Of a stretch of 64,000 nucleotides of DNA, positions 53,233 to 62,889 are shown one piece after another. Within the stretch, counting starts at the first letter, position 1. Each line of letters opens with the position of its first letter. The stretch lies in NCBI GenBank assembly GCA_022510745.1, contig JAFLSY010000001.1:421042-485041 (forward strand). Direction: 5' to 3'. A model generated the notes under the pieces. That model was given only the letters and a program-made list of their open reading frames with translations. It had not been told where the DNA came from and did no database searches. Source of the DNA: Lachnospiraceae bacterium. GTDB lineage: Bacteria > Bacillota > Clostridia > Lachnospirales > Lachnospiraceae. The position numbers and the translations under genes are program-made.

Positions 53233-55346
53233 CACATCACGGAAAAGTAGTATTCGGATTGGATATCGGGACCAGAAGTATCGTAGGTACGGTAGGCTAT
53301 AAGCGTGGAGAAAGATTTGTAGTAATGGCTCAGCGGGTTAGAGAGCATGAGACCAGAGCCATGCTGGACGGACAGATCCATGACATTAAAAAGGTGGGCA
53401 ATACTATTTTGGCCGTCAAGAAAGAACTGGAAGAAGATATCGGCACAAAGTTAAAAGAGGTATGTATTGCGGCGGCAGGACGTGTGCTGCGTACCGTGAC
53501 CACCCATGTGGAGACCGAATATTCGGAAGAGAAAGTTATACTGGAAGAGGATATGTATGAGCTGTCCGCACAGGGAATAGAGCAGGCTTACGGAGAATTT
53601 CTGGCTGGCAATGATACGGATATGAAATTCTACTGTGTGGGCTATTCCGTTATCCGCTATTATCTCAATCATTATCCCATAGGAAATCCGGAGGAACATA
53701 AGGCACACAGCATGGGAGCGGATATGATCGTTACCTTCCTGCCGGAGGATGTAGTGGACGGCTTGTATAAATCAGTAGAACAGGCCGGTTTGGAAGTGGC
53801 CAATCTGACGTTGGAGCCCATTGCCGCTATTCAGGTTGCCATACCGGAAAAATTCAGGATGTTAAATATTGCCCTAGTGGATGTGGGAGCCGGGACCTCC
53901 GATATTTCGATTACCAGAGACGGCGCTATAGAAGCTTACGGTATGATTCCCATTGCGGGAGACAGTCTGACAGAGGTGATTGCACAGCACTGCCTGGTGG
54001 ACTTTAATACGGCGGAGCAGATTAAGCGTCAGGCAGAAAATCAGGAAGAAATTACCTATGACGATGTGATAGGGCTTCCTCAGAAAATCAGCAAGGAAGA
54101 ACTTTTTGCTCTTTTAAAGCCCGCCATTGCCAATATGACCAAACCTGTGGCAGACTGTATACGGGAGTTAAATGGTGACAAACCTGTCAGTGCGGTTTTC
54201 GTGGTAGGCGGAGGCGGCAGAATTCCGGGCTATACGGAAATGCTGGCGGAGGAGTTAGGTATTGTGAAAGAGAGGGTGGCGCTTCGAGGAAAAGAGGTTA
54301 TGGGAAACATTGATTTTCCCGATGGTATTGAGAAAAGTTCCCTCTTAGTAACGCCCGTGGGTATCTGCCTGAATTTCTATGAGCAGAGTAATAATTTTAT
54401 TTTTGTGACTTTTAATGAAGCAAGGATCAAAGTATATGACAACGGCAGACTTTCCGTAGTAGATGCAGCCATGCAGGCTGATTTCCCCAATGACGGACTC
54501 TTCCCCAAACGCGGTAAGGAGTTAAATTATACGGTGGACGGCAAAGTGCGCATGAAGCGGGGAGAACTGGGAGAAGCCGCAGTCATTACCGTAAACGGAG
54601 AACCGGCGGATATTCATACGTCGATCAAGGCCAATGATATTGTGCAGGTAATCCCTTCGACCGAAGGAGAAAAGGCAAAATTGGAAATCCGCGCTCTGCC
54701 GGAATTTGAACAGTCTATTAAAGTAAATGTGAACGATAAAAAGGTTGAACTGCCTAAATTTGTCCAAGTCAATGGCGTTCTGCAGTCCGGTTATTACGAT
54801 ATACAGGACGGCGATGCTATTTGTATGCTGGACTATTATACAGTGTCCCAGATTTTAGAGTTTCTGGATATTATATTACCGGAATGGACGCCGATCGCCG
54901 TTAACAATATGCCGGCAAAAAGGGATACGCCCGTCTATGAAAACTTTACTATGGTATGGGGAGATGCTGCAAAACGTCTCATACCTGCAGAAGAGGATTG
55001 GGAAGCACTGTATGAGGAAGAGGAATTACCGGAAGAGGAACATGAGGATGAAGTAGTTTCCAAAACCGAAGAAAATCCAGATAATCCCGATGAAGGAGAG
55101 TCACAACAGACGGAGAGTGCTCCGCAAAATAATGCAGTACCCCGCAATATTACGGTGACGGCAAACGGCAGTCCGGTGGTGCTCTCCGGCAAAGCTTCCT
55201 ATGTATATGTGGATATTTTTGACTATATAGATTTTGACCTAAAGACTCCAAAGGGGAATATCGTAACCCTCTTAAACGGTGAGACGGCGGAGTATTTAAA
55301 AGAGATAAGGGACGGCGACATCATAGAAGTATACTGGCAGAAGTAG
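53220..55346 (+). CDS. FtsA-like actin-fold protein with extended C-terminus (GTG start)
   Basis: The 708-residue protein has the actin/Hsp70-type ATPase parts of FtsA/PilM: phosphate 1 'FGLDIGTRSIVGTVGYKRG', an SHS2-like 1C insertion, phosphate 2 'IALVDVGAGTSDISIT' (about 215-235) and adenosine loop 'AVFVVGGGGRIPGYTEMLAEEL' (about 325). Past about residue 400 it has around 300 extra residues: two ubiquitin-like or SLBB-like beta repeats ('AVITVNGEPADIHTSIKANDIVQVI', 'NITVTANGSPVVLSGKA... GDIIEVYWQK') and an acidic linker. Normal FtsA is about 420 residues. GTG 53220 is favoured because GGAGG is seven bases before it. It lies between coaE and a YycJ-like gene, not in a cell-wall cluster. Confidence 0.8.
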   Translation: MEGMTHHGKVVFGLDIGTRSIVGTVGYKRGERFVVMAQRVREHETRAMLDGQIHDIKKVGNTILAVKKELEEDIGTKLKEVCIAAAGRVLRTVTTHVETEYSEEKVILEEDMYELSAQGIEQAYGEFLAGNDTDMKFYCVGYSVIRYYLNHYPIGNPEEHKAHSMGADMIVTFLPEDVVDGLYKSVEQAGLEVANLTLEPIAAIQVAIPEKFRMLNIALVDVGAGTSDISITRDGAIEAYGMIPIAGDSLTEVIAQHCLVDFNTAEQIKRQAENQEEITYDDVIGLPQKISKEELFALLKPAIANMTKPVADCIRELNGDKPVSAVFVVGGGGRIPGYTEMLAEELGIVKERVALRGKEVMGNIDFPDGIEKSSLLVTPVGICLNFYEQSNNFIFVTFNEARIKVYDNGRLSVVDAAMQADFPNDGLFPKRGKELNYTVDGKVRMKRGELGEAAVITVNGEPADIHTSIKANDIVQVIPSTEGEKAKLEIRALPEFEQSIKVNVNDKKVELPKFVQVNGVLQSGYYDIQDGDAICMLDYYTVSQILEFLDIILPEWTPIAVNNMPAKRDTPVYENFTMVWGDAAKRLIPAEEDWEALYEEEELPEEEHEDEVVSKTEENPDNPDEGESQQTESAPQNNAVPRNITVTANGSPVVLSGKASYVYVDIFDYIDFDLKTPKGNIVTLLNGETAEYLKEIRDGDIIEVYWQK

Positions 55347-55361
55347 CGGTGGAGGTACGAC

Positions 55362-56159
55362 ATGAGGCTTTGCAGTATAGCCAGCGGCAGCAGTGGGAAC
55401 TGTACTTATGTAGGATCGGAGGCAACTCATCTTTTAATTGATGTGGGAATCAGTGGAAAAAGGACGGAGGCAGGCTTACAGGAGCTTGCACTTACCGGAG
55501 CGGATATAGACGGTATCCTGATTACTCATGAGCATTCGGATCATATTTCGGGATTGGGCGTTTTTTGCAGGAAATATGAAATTCCGATTTATGCGACGAA
55601 AGGTACCATTCAGGCCATTTTACATAGCGGCGGGAAGAATGCGCCGGACGCATCCCTCTTTAGGGAAATTCAGGCGGATAAGAAAATGATCATCAAGGAT
55701 CTGACGGTTTCACCCATGCGCATCTCTCATGACGCGGCAGAGCCGGTGGCCTATCGGATAGGCTATGAGGGAAAGCGGGTGGCTGTCTGCACGGATTTAG
55801 GTATTTATAATGACTATACTGTGGAGTGTTTAAAGGGATTGGATGCGATTCTCTTAGAAGCCAACCACGATGTGAACATGCTGCAGGTAGGACCCTATCC
55901 GTACTATTTAAAACAGCGTATTTTAGGGGATAAAGGGCATCTGTCCAATGAGAATTCCGGCAGGCTTTTAAACAGGGTTCTGCATGACGGACTGAAAGCC
56001 GTTGTGTTAGGACATCTTTCCAAGGATAATAATCTGCCCCAATTAGCCTACGAGGCGGTGCGGCTGGAAATCACATTAGGTGAGGGTCCATATAAGGCGG
56101 AGGATTTTTTCATTCAGGTAGCCAATCGCAGCGAGGTATCACCTGTCATTGAGGTCTGA
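55362..56159 (+). CDS. Metallo-beta-lactamase-fold hydrolase (YycJ/WalJ-like)
   Basis: The 265-residue cytoplasmic protein has the dinuclear metal motif 'ILITHEHSDHISGLGVF' (HxHxDH, about 58-63), 'CSIASGSSGNCTYVGSEATHLLIDVGISG' at the start and 'LEANHDVNMLQ', 'LGHLSKDNN' toward the end. This is the WalJ/YycJ family, linked in Firmicutes to coordination of cell division with replication or DNA repair (family knowledge). Here it is not next to walRK but follows the FtsA-like gene by 15 bases behind GGTGGAGG. Confidence 0.88.
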   Translation: MRLCSIASGSSGNCTYVGSEATHLLIDVGISGKRTEAGLQELALTGADIDGILITHEHSDHISGLGVFCRKYEIPIYATKGTIQAILHSGGKNAPDASLFREIQADKKMIIKDLTVSPMRISHDAAEPVAYRIGYEGKRVAVCTDLGIYNDYTVECLKGLDAILLEANHDVNMLQVGPYPYYLKQRILGDKGHLSNENSGRLLNRVLHDGLKAVVLGHLSKDNNLPQLAYEAVRLEITLGEGPYKAEDFFIQVANRSEVSPVIEV

Positions 56160-56200
56160 GTATTGATAGCCCATAAAGCGGGCAGAAAGGAATATACATT

Positions 56201-56473
56201 ATGAAAAAAACGATCATTACCGTAGTAGGGAAGGATACCGTAGGTATTATTGCCAAGGTGTGTACCTATCTGGCAGAAAATCATATCAATATTCTGGATA
56301 TTTCCCAGACCATCGTGCAGGGTTATTTTAATATGATGATGGTAGTGGATACCGGTAACAGTAACATACAGCACGGTGATATGGCGGACGAATTGGAGAA
56401 GTTAGGAGAAGGAATCGGCGTTATCATCAAATGCCAGAAGGAAGAAATATTTGATAAAATGCACAGAATTTAA
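56201..56473 (+). CDS. ACT-domain protein (UPF0237)
   Basis: The 90-residue protein is a single ACT domain ('[45 protein letters not shown]'). Stand-alone ACT proteins of this family are usually found with the UPF0210 gene next to them, as here (20 bases apart). They probably sense an amino acid or similar ligand. An AAAGGAA site precedes the ATG. Confidence 0.92.
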   Translation: MKKTIITVVGKDTVGIIAKVCTYLAENHINILDISQTIVQGYFNMMMVVDTGNSNIQHGDMADELEKLGEGIGVIIKCQKEEIFDKMHRI

Positions 56474-56493
56474 GAAGCGGCGAGGAAAAACAC

Positions 56494-57858
56494 ATGATCA
56501 ATATATATGAGGTTGTGGAAACCAACAACATGATAGAAAAAGAAAATCTGGATGTCCGCACCATTACTCTGGGCATCAGTCTGTTAGACTGTATTGATTC
56601 CAATCTTGGCAGACTGAAGGAAAAAATCTATCACAAAATATATGAAGCAGCTAAAGATCTGGTAAAGACCGGAGAGGAAATTTCCAGAGAGTACGGAATT
56701 CCCATCGTCAATAAAAGAATCGCCGTAACACCCATTGCCTTAGTAGGCGGGGCAGCCTGCAGAACACCGGAGGATTTTGCCGGTATTGCGGAAACTCTTG
56801 ATAAAGTAGCCCATGAGGTAGGTGTCAATTTTATCGGCGGCTATTCCGCACTGGTAAGCAAGGGTATGACGCCTGCGGATGAGCTCTTGATCCGTTCCAT
56901 TCCTTTGGCGCTTTCTACAACGGAAAGAGTATGCAGCTCTGTCAATTTAGGCTCCACCAGAACCGGAATCAATATGGACGCGGTGCGGTTAATGGGCGAG
57001 ATGATCAAACAGACAGCAGAATATACAAAGGAACAGGATTCCCTGGGCTGCGCCAAACTGGTGGTCTTTTGCAATGCGCCGGATGACAATCCCTTTATGG
57101 CGGGAGCGTTCCATGGTGTGACGGAGGCTGACAAGATCATCAACGTGGGAGTCAGCGGGCCGGGTGTCGTAAAAACTGCGTTAGAGAAGGTGAGAGGGGA
57201 AAGTTTTGAAGTGCTCTGTGAAACCATCAAAAAGACGGCCTTCAAGGTTACCCGTGTAGGGCAGTTGGTGGCACAGGAGGCTTCGAAACTCTTAGGCGTT
57301 CCTTTTGGAATCGTGGATCTTTCTCTGGCACCCACACCGGCCATCGGAGACAGTGTAGCAGATATTTTATGTGAAATAGGTCTGGAATATGCAGGTGCAC
57401 CGGGCACTACCGCCGCGCTGGCACTGTTAAACGATCAGGTAAAGAAGGGCGGCGTTATGGCCTCCTCCTATGTGGGCGGTCTGTCCGGAGCTTTTATCCC
57501 CGTCAGCGAAGATCAGGGCATGATAGATGCCGTAACGGCAGGGGCACTTACTTTGGAAAAACTGGAGGCTATGACCTGCGTCTGTTCGGTGGGATTGGAT
57601 ATGATCGCGGTTCCGGGAGATACAAAAGCGACCACTATTTCAGGTATCATAGCGGATGAAATGGCTATCGGCATGGTCAATCAGAAAACCACGGCGGTCA
57701 GACTGATTCCGGTGATCGGAAAAGGAGTGGGAGAGAGCGTAGAATTCGGCGGTCTGCTGGGACATGCGCCCATCATGCCGGTCAACGGTTTTTCCTGTGA
57801 TGATTTTGTGAACCGTACCGGAAGAATTCCGGCTCCGATTCACAGCTTTAAAAATTAA
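56494..57858 (+). CDS. UPF0210/PFL-like protein (DUF711)
   Basis: The 454-residue cytoplasmic protein belongs to the DUF711 family with a pyruvate-formate-lyase-like fold: '[18 protein letters not shown]', '[11 protein letters not shown]', '[18 protein letters not shown]', '[20 protein letters not shown]'. Function is not established; pairing with the ACT protein is conserved. It ends 11 bases from the convergent TmcAL gene, with no terminator visible between. Confidence 0.92.
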   Translation: MINIYEVVETNNMIEKENLDVRTITLGISLLDCIDSNLGRLKEKIYHKIYEAAKDLVKTGEEISREYGIPIVNKRIAVTPIALVGGAACRTPEDFAGIAETLDKVAHEVGVNFIGGYSALVSKGMTPADELLIRSIPLALSTTERVCSSVNLGSTRTGINMDAVRLMGEMIKQTAEYTKEQDSLGCAKLVVFCNAPDDNPFMAGAFHGVTEADKIINVGVSGPGVVKTALEKVRGESFEVLCETIKKTAFKVTRVGQLVAQEASKLLGVPFGIVDLSLAPTPAIGDSVADILCEIGLEYAGAPGTTAALALLNDQVKKGGVMASSYVGGLSGAFIPVSEDQGMIDAVTAGALTLEKLEAMTCVCSVGLDMIAVPGDTKATTISGIIADEMAIGMVNQKTTAVRLIPVIGKGVGESVEFGGLLGHAPIMPVNGFSCDDFVNRTGRIPAPIHSFKN

Positions 57859-57869
57859 AACGGGCTGTT

Positions 57870-59135
57870 TTAAGGCAGACGAATAATTTGCCGGCGGTAC
57901 TCATGTTCTGAGGTACGGCCGGTTTTTGGCGCGGCAATTCCCTCGTACAAGTGGGAGGCAAAGACATCCTGAGCAAGCATTTTGCTGCCGAAAGAATCAA
58001 GGAGTTTCTCAGCATCTGCCATTTTGGATAGGAGCGGCGTATGGTTTGCAGAGAGGGTGGAAAGCAGTCCTGCGGAAGCAGTTCGAAAGCCCAGTATTCT
58101 GGCGTAACAGGCCGTATCAAGAGAGGCTGCTGTCTGTAAAAATTCTTCGGTAATTCCTAACAAAATATGAAAAAGAGCCCGGGAAATACGGGTATAGGTT
58201 AAGTCTTTAGATTTTAATATTTTTTCGCAAAACTGGGAAAAGGAGATATACTGTTCCAGCGAATTGCTTATTTTATCGGACAGGGATTCGGATACATCTG
58301 CAAAGGCAGTATAACCCTGAGGCTGCAGACTAAGCAGGCGATAAAACAGCATGGAAGAGAAATCATCTGTGGTGACGGGAAATCCCATCTGCAGCTCTCG
58401 CTTAAGGATATGCAGGGTATCTTCCGGCAGGAAAGAGGCAAGAGAAGAGAGGGGCGCTCCCTGCTCTATAGCCCGGCGCGCTGCCAGAGCGGAACAAAAG
58501 GAACCGTCAGGCAGGAAAGTATCCAAATAACCGGCTCCCTGTCTTAAAAGGGTATAAATCTCCATGGTGCTGTTTCTCATAAGCAGCGCCTTTATATATT
58601 CGATACCTAAAATATTATTAGGGGACTGCAGCAATTCCTCAATGGAAACTCCGGCGGTGCTTAATTTCTTCTCCGGGGTATTCTGCATATATTCGCTCAA
58701 AGCAAGACTGCGTGCGGCGGGAAAGGACATACCGTCCTTTTGATGCTGCAAAAGCAGTCTTTTATAGTCCTCAGGTTCCTTATACAGGATATCTGCGGCA
58801 AGCCTCAGAGAGGAGAGATCCTCGCATTCGCTTCCAAAGCAGAGTGCGTTCACACCTAGAGAATCCAAGAGGGTCACCGCACCCCGGGCAAAGTATTCCG
58901 CACTGCCTAAAGAAAAGCAAACGGGCAGCTCCAATACCAGGTCGGCACCGCCTAAGAGGGCCATTTCACAGCGGGCATATTTACTTACCAGGGCAGGAGT
59001 GCCTCTCTGGGTAAAATCTCCGCTTAAAACTACTACGGCATAGTCAGCACCGGCAAGTTCTTTGGCCTGCGTGAGCTGGTATTGGTGTCCGTTATGGAAA
59101 GGATTGTATTCAGCGATGATACCGACGGTTTTCAT
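57870..59135 (-). CDS. tmcAL: tRNA(Met) cytidine acetate ligase TmcAL (YlbM family)
   Basis: This 421-residue enzyme acetylates the wobble cytidine of elongator tRNA-Met using acetate and ATP (established for the Bacillus enzyme). The nucleotidyltransferase core has 'IIAEYNPFHNGHQYQL' (HxGH), 'VVVLSGDFTQRGTPA' and 'ADLVLELPVCFSLGSAEYFA'. A helical C-terminal half for tRNA binding follows. A strong AAAGGAG site precedes the ATG. It is divergent from pta, whose acetyl-phosphate/acetate chemistry uses the same metabolite. Confidence 0.92.
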   Translation of the reverse strand: MKTVGIIAEYNPFHNGHQYQLTQAKELAGADYAVVVLSGDFTQRGTPALVSKYARCEMALLGGADLVLELPVCFSLGSAEYFARGAVTLLDSLGVNALCFGSECEDLSSLRLAADILYKEPEDYKRLLLQHQKDGMSFPAARSLALSEYMQNTPEKKLSTAGVSIEELLQSPNNILGIEYIKALLMRNSTMEIYTLLRQGAGYLDTFLPDGSFCSALAARRAIEQGAPLSSLASFLPEDTLHILKRELQMGFPVTTDDFSSMLFYRLLSLQPQGYTAFADVSESLSDKISNSLEQYISFSQFCEKILKSKDLTYTRISRALFHILLGITEEFLQTAASLDTACYARILGFRTASAGLLSTLSANHTPLLSKMADAEKLLDSFGSKMLAQDVFASHLYEGIAAPKTGRTSEHEYRRQIIRLP

Positions 59136-59179
59136 GGGTACTCCTTTACGAAATTACGTTTCTGAATTAATGATATCAA

Positions 59180-59231
59180 TGTGAAAAAAATAACATTCTG
59201 TGAAAGCGGTTACATTGTGAAAAATATCACG
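59180..59231. promoter_or_regulatory. Three tandem TGTGA-N6-T(A/C/T)AC(A/G) elements before pta (Rex- or CRP/FNR-like)
   Basis: Half-palindromic elements lie at 59180-59195 (TGTGA..TAACA), 59199-59214 (TGTGA..TTACA) and 59216-59231 (TGTGA..TCACG), each with a six-base centre and starting 17-19 bases apart. The pattern fits both Rex (TTGTGAAnnnnTTCACAA) and CRP/FNR-type (TGTGAnnnnnnTCACA) sites. Confidence 0.5.
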
Positions 59232-59294
59232 TTTTATTAAAAGTAAAGCGAATAATTTGTATTTGAAATTATACAATTTATCGCATATTTTGCC

Positions 59295-59330
59295 TTGTGC
59301 CGAAAGTGTATATTTAGTATAATATATACA
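59295..59330 (+). promoter_or_regulatory. Promoter of pta-ackA with overlapping dyad
   Basis: TTGTGC (59295-59300) and TATAAT (59318-59323) are 17 bases apart, 46 bases before the pta ATG. A perfect inverted repeat, TGTATAT (59307-59313) with ATATACA (59324-59330), encloses the -10. A further dyad, TTGTAT-N8-ATACAA, lies at 59257-59276. Confidence 0.7.
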
Positions 59331-59368
59331 AGGTATTTTGCAAAGAAAAATCTGAAAGGAGAGGGGTT

Positions 59369-60370
59369 ATGTCATACATTGATTTAATTAAGGAAAGGGC
59401 AAAGGTGGACAAAAAGACCATCGTACTGCCGGAATCTACTGACAAAAGAACGTTGATTGCCGCGGCCAAAATCGTGGAAGAGGATATTGCCAATATCATT
59501 ATTGTCGGTGATGAAGAGAAGATCACGGACGGTGCCAGCTGGCTGGAGGTAGATCTGACCGGTGTTCAGATCATCAATCCCAAAACCACGGACAAATTGG
59601 ATGAATATGTCAATGTTTTATACGAAACGAGGAAGGCTAAGGGCATGACACCCGAAACCGCAAGAGAGATTCTCTTAAATGATTTCCTGACTTTCGGTAT
59701 TGTTATGGTAAAGAACAACGATGCGGACGGCATGGTGGCAGGCGCCTGTCATTCTACGGCGGACACCCTTCGTCCCGCTCTCCAGATTTTAAAGACTGCA
59801 CCCGGTGTGAAGTTAGTATCCGCATTCTTCATCATGGATACGGTGATGAAGGATCAGGGTGAAAACGGTACTTTGCTGTTTGCGGACTGTGGTCTGAATC
59901 AGGATCCTACCGCTGAGGAGTTGGCTTCTATTGCGGAAACTACTGCCAGAAGTTTTAAATCCCTGGTAGGCCCTAAGCCGGTCATTGCGATGCTTTCCCA
60001 TTCTACCAAAGGCAGTGCAAAGCATGCACTGGTGGATAAGATGGTGGAAGCGACCCGCATCGCAAAGGAGCAGTATCCTCATTTGGTACTGGACGGTGAA
60101 CTGCAGGTGGATGCGGCATTGGTGCCTTCCGTTGCGAAATCCAAGTCTCCGGGAAGCCCCGTGGCCGGAAGAGCGAACATATTGATATTCCCCAATCTGG
60201 ACGCAGGAAATATTGGTTATAAGCTGGTACAGAGACTGGGCGGCGCAGAAGCTTACGGTCCCATGCTGCAGGGCATTGCAAAGCCTGTAAATGACTTATC
60301 CCGCGGATGTTCCTGGCAGGATATCGTGGGTGTAGTGGCACTGACAGCCGTACAGGCGCAGTTAGTATAA
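59369..60370 (+). CDS. pta: Phosphate acetyltransferase
   Basis: This 333-residue short-form enzyme converts acetyl-CoA to acetyl phosphate. Family marks are 'IVLPESTDKRTLIAAAKIVEE', 'DGMVAGACHSTADTLRPALQI', 'AMLSHSTKGSAKHALVDKM', 'DGELQVDAALVPSVAKSKSPGSPVAGRANILIFPNLDAGNIGYKL' and 'RGCSWQDIVGVVALTA'. With AckA it makes ATP from acetyl-CoA in fermentation. GAAAGGAGAGG precedes the ATG. Several possible operators lie upstream. Confidence 0.96.
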   Translation: MSYIDLIKERAKVDKKTIVLPESTDKRTLIAAAKIVEEDIANIIIVGDEEKITDGASWLEVDLTGVQIINPKTTDKLDEYVNVLYETRKAKGMTPETAREILLNDFLTFGIVMVKNNDADGMVAGACHSTADTLRPALQILKTAPGVKLVSAFFIMDTVMKDQGENGTLLFADCGLNQDPTAEELASIAETTARSFKSLVGPKPVIAMLSHSTKGSAKHALVDKMVEATRIAKEQYPHLVLDGELQVDAALVPSVAKSKSPGSPVAGRANILIFPNLDAGNIGYKLVQRLGGAEAYGPMLQGIAKPVNDLSRGCSWQDIVGVVALTAVQAQLV

Positions 60371-60457
60371 ATCGGCACGAGGTATTAGTACATAATGTAT
60401 GGACCGGATATTGGCCGGATAAATCGAATCATAAAAATAGTAGAGAGGGTTAGAAGT

Positions 60458-61657
60458 ATGAATATTTTAGTTATCAATTGCGGCAGTTCTTCCCTGAAGT
60501 TCCAGCTCATCAATGCAGAATCGGAAAAACTGATCGCTAAAGGACTTTGTGAGAGAATCGGTATTGAAGGCAGTATGCTGACCTATACACCGGACGGCGG
60601 AGCCAAGGAGGAAACCGTTACCCCTATGGCAAACCATACAGATGCAATCCGTCTGGTGTTGGACGCACTGACAAATGAGAAAACCGGTGTGGTGAAGAGT
60701 CTGGATGAAATCAGCGCAGTAGGACACCGTATCGTACACGGTGGAGAGAAATTTGCAGCATCCACCGTTATCAACGAGGAAGTGATGGCAGCCATTACCG
60801 AATGCAACGACTTGGCACCCCTGCACAATCCGGCCAATTTGATCGGTATCAATGCCTGCAAAGAGCTGATGCCGAACACACCTATGGTAGCAGTATTCGA
60901 TACCGCATTCCATCAGACTATGCCTGAGAAGGCGTATATGTACGGTCTGCCCTATGAATATTATGATAAATATAAAATCAGAAGATACGGTTTCCACGGC
61001 ACCAGCCATTCCTACGTGAGCAAAAGAGCTGCCGAGGTATTAGGTAAGAAATATGAGGATTTAAAGATTATTGTCTGCCATTTGGGCAACGGCGCCAGCG
61101 TATCCGCTGTACAGAACGGTAAATGTGTGGATACCTCCATGGGTCTTACTCCCTTAGAGGGACTGATCATGGGTACCCGTTCCGGTGATATTGACCCGGC
61201 TATTATTGAGTTTATTGCACATAAGGAGAATAAATCCATAGATGAGGTAATGGCGGTTTTGAATAAGAAATCCGGCGTACTGGGCCTCTCCGATAATCTC
61301 TCTTCCGATTTTAGAGATTTGGAGACAGGATACCGTGAAGGAAATCCCAGAGCCATCAATACCATGGAAACGTTCTCTTACAGAGTGGCTAAGTACATCG
61401 GTGCCTACACTGCGGCAATGAATGGTGTGGATGTGATCTGCTTCACTGCCGGGGTAGGAGAGAACAGTGCTTTCGTGCGTACCATGATCTGCAGTCAGTA
61501 TCTGGGATACTTAGGAATAAAATTGGATGAGGAAGCCAATGCCAAGAGAGGTGAGGAAATAGCAATTTCCACACCGGATAGCAGCACCACCGTCATGGTG
61601 ATTCCCACCAACGAGGAGCTCGCTATTGCAAGAGAGACTTACAGACTGACGAAATAA
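60458..61657 (+). CDS. ackA: Acetate kinase
   Basis: This 399-residue enzyme makes ATP and acetate from acetyl phosphate. It has the ASKHA fold: '[16 protein letters not shown]' at the N-terminus, '[13 protein letters not shown]', '[15 protein letters not shown]' (catalytic Asp about 150), '[17 protein letters not shown]', '[28 protein letters not shown]' and '[14 protein letters not shown]'. ATG 60458 follows GAGAGGG; the in-frame ATG at 60395 lacks a ribosome site. It forms an operon with pta. Confidence 0.97.
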   Translation: MNILVINCGSSSLKFQLINAESEKLIAKGLCERIGIEGSMLTYTPDGGAKEETVTPMANHTDAIRLVLDALTNEKTGVVKSLDEISAVGHRIVHGGEKFAASTVINEEVMAAITECNDLAPLHNPANLIGINACKELMPNTPMVAVFDTAFHQTMPEKAYMYGLPYEYYDKYKIRRYGFHGTSHSYVSKRAAEVLGKKYEDLKIIVCHLGNGASVSAVQNGKCVDTSMGLTPLEGLIMGTRSGDIDPAIIEFIAHKENKSIDEVMAVLNKKSGVLGLSDNLSSDFRDLETGYREGNPRAINTMETFSYRVAKYIGAYTAAMNGVDVICFTAGVGENSAFVRTMICSQYLGYLGIKLDEEANAKRGEEIAISTPDSSTTVMVIPTNEELAIARETYRLTK

Positions 61658-61675
61658 GATAAAAGTTTAAAAACA

Positions 61676-61719
61676 AAAATACCGGCCCGGGCTTAAATTA
61701 AGCGTGGAGCCGGTATTTT
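61676..61719. terminator. Bidirectional terminator between ackA and the 61727-61960 gene
   Basis: AAAATACCGGC (61676-61686) pairs with GCCGGTATTTT (61709-61719), with GCTTA/TAAGC stacked inside. The A-run on one side and T-run on the other suit both converging genes. Confidence 0.83.
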
Positions 61720-61726
61720 AGTTCTC

Positions 61727-61960
61727 TTATTGTAGAAATTTTATAATAGCCAAGATAAGGCCGATCAGGCAGTAAAGTTCTACCAGAGCGCTTATGATAG
61801 TGGTCAAGATACCCACGATAGGAATATGACTGATCACTCCTATAATAATGCCTGCTATCACTGCAACAGCAAAGTAGATAATAACGGTGATGACAAGACT
61901 TACCACATTGCCTTTTTCTACTTTATTATTGATCGGAAAAAAAGGTTTGATGCTGTCCAT
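61727..61960 (-). CDS. Small membrane protein with two hydrophobic segments
   Basis: The 77-residue protein has a polar N-terminus and a hydrophobic stretch (about 18-72) best read as two membrane helices with a His/Pro turn ('GVISHIPIVGILTT'). It is of the general type found in many Firmicutes (DUF4870-like, uncertain). A GGAGG site before the ATG and the terminator after it support expression. No partner is obvious. Confidence 0.68.
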   Translation of the reverse strand: MDSIKPFFPINNKVEKGNVVSLVITVIIYFAVAVIAGIIIGVISHIPIVGILTTIISALVELYCLIGLILAIIKFLQ

Positions 61961-62108
61961 TTCAAAATCCTCCTTTGTATGAAATCAATATCTGAATATC
62001 ATTATATGTTATTTGCAGTAAAAAGGCAATAAATATTGAGGTGGCTGGAAATAGCCGGGGAGATGTAGTATAGTAGGTAGCAGATAAAAGGAGACATATT
62101 AAAAGACC

Positions 62109-62870
62109 ATGAAAAGATTGGAATGTATGAAATGGCGGGAAGCAGGAATGATATTTGGCATTTGTGAAGATAATTTACCGGAAGCAAATTGGTTAAATGA
62201 CGCAATTGTCACCTGGGCGAAAGAAAAAAATCATCCCGTAATTGTAAAAAAATATGAAGATGCAGAGCGGTTTTGGTTTGACTATGAGCAAGGGAAGTTT
62301 GCAGCACTTTTTCTGGATATAAAAATGCCGGGAGAAAACGGAGTAGATTTGGCAAAAGGATTACGCAGAAAAGGAGACCGTGTACCTGTCGTTTTTGTGA
62401 CCGGAGAAGAAGAGTATCTGGCGGATGGTTATGAAGTGGAGGCGGTGCACTACTTAATTAAGCCGGTGGCATCACAGAAACTTCGGGACTGTCTGGAGCG
62501 AATCTGGCAGAGACTCGATTATGAACCTCGGTATGTACTGTTGCAGACGGATAAGGGAAGCATAAAAATACGACAGCAGGACATATATAAAATAGAAGTT
62601 TTTGGACACCAGTTATACTATGATACAGCAGAGGGAAATTTTTCGGTAAATTCTTCCTTGAAAACAGCAGAAAAAGAATTGCAGAATAGCTGGTTTGTCT
62701 GCTGTTACAGAGGCATTTTGGTGAATTTGTGGCATGTGGAGTCAATCGTGGGAAGCAGCTTAACACTAGTTGATAATGAACATGGATACAGGCAGGATGT
62801 GCCTGTGAGCAGGCGGTTGTCGGGAGCAGTAAATCAGGCGTTTATAGATTTCTATCGCAATCGTAAATAG
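62109..62870 (+). CDS. LytTR-family response regulator
   Basis: This regulator has a receiver domain ('FGICEDNLPEANW', phospho-Asp in 'ALFLDIKMPGENGVDLA', 'LIKPV') and a LytTR DNA-binding domain ('IKIRQQDIYKIEVFGHQLYYDTAEGNFSVNSSL', 'CYRGILVNLWHVESI'). The start is uncertain: ATG 62109 has GGAG 15 bases upstream, while ATG 62148, where family similarity begins, has only GCGGGA. With the kinase 19 bases downstream it forms an AgrC/AgrA-like pair that probably controls the ABC exporter behind it. Confidence 0.88.
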   Translation: MKRLECMKWREAGMIFGICEDNLPEANWLNDAIVTWAKEKNHPVIVKKYEDAERFWFDYEQGKFAALFLDIKMPGENGVDLAKGLRRKGDRVPVVFVTGEEEYLADGYEVEAVHYLIKPVASQKLRDCLERIWQRLDYEPRYVLLQTDKGSIKIRQQDIYKIEVFGHQLYYDTAEGNFSVNSSLKTAEKELQNSWFVCCYRGILVNLWHVESIVGSSLTLVDNEHGYRQDVPVSRRLSGAVNQAFIDFYRNRK

Positions 62871-62889
62871 TACAGAAACGAGGAAAACC

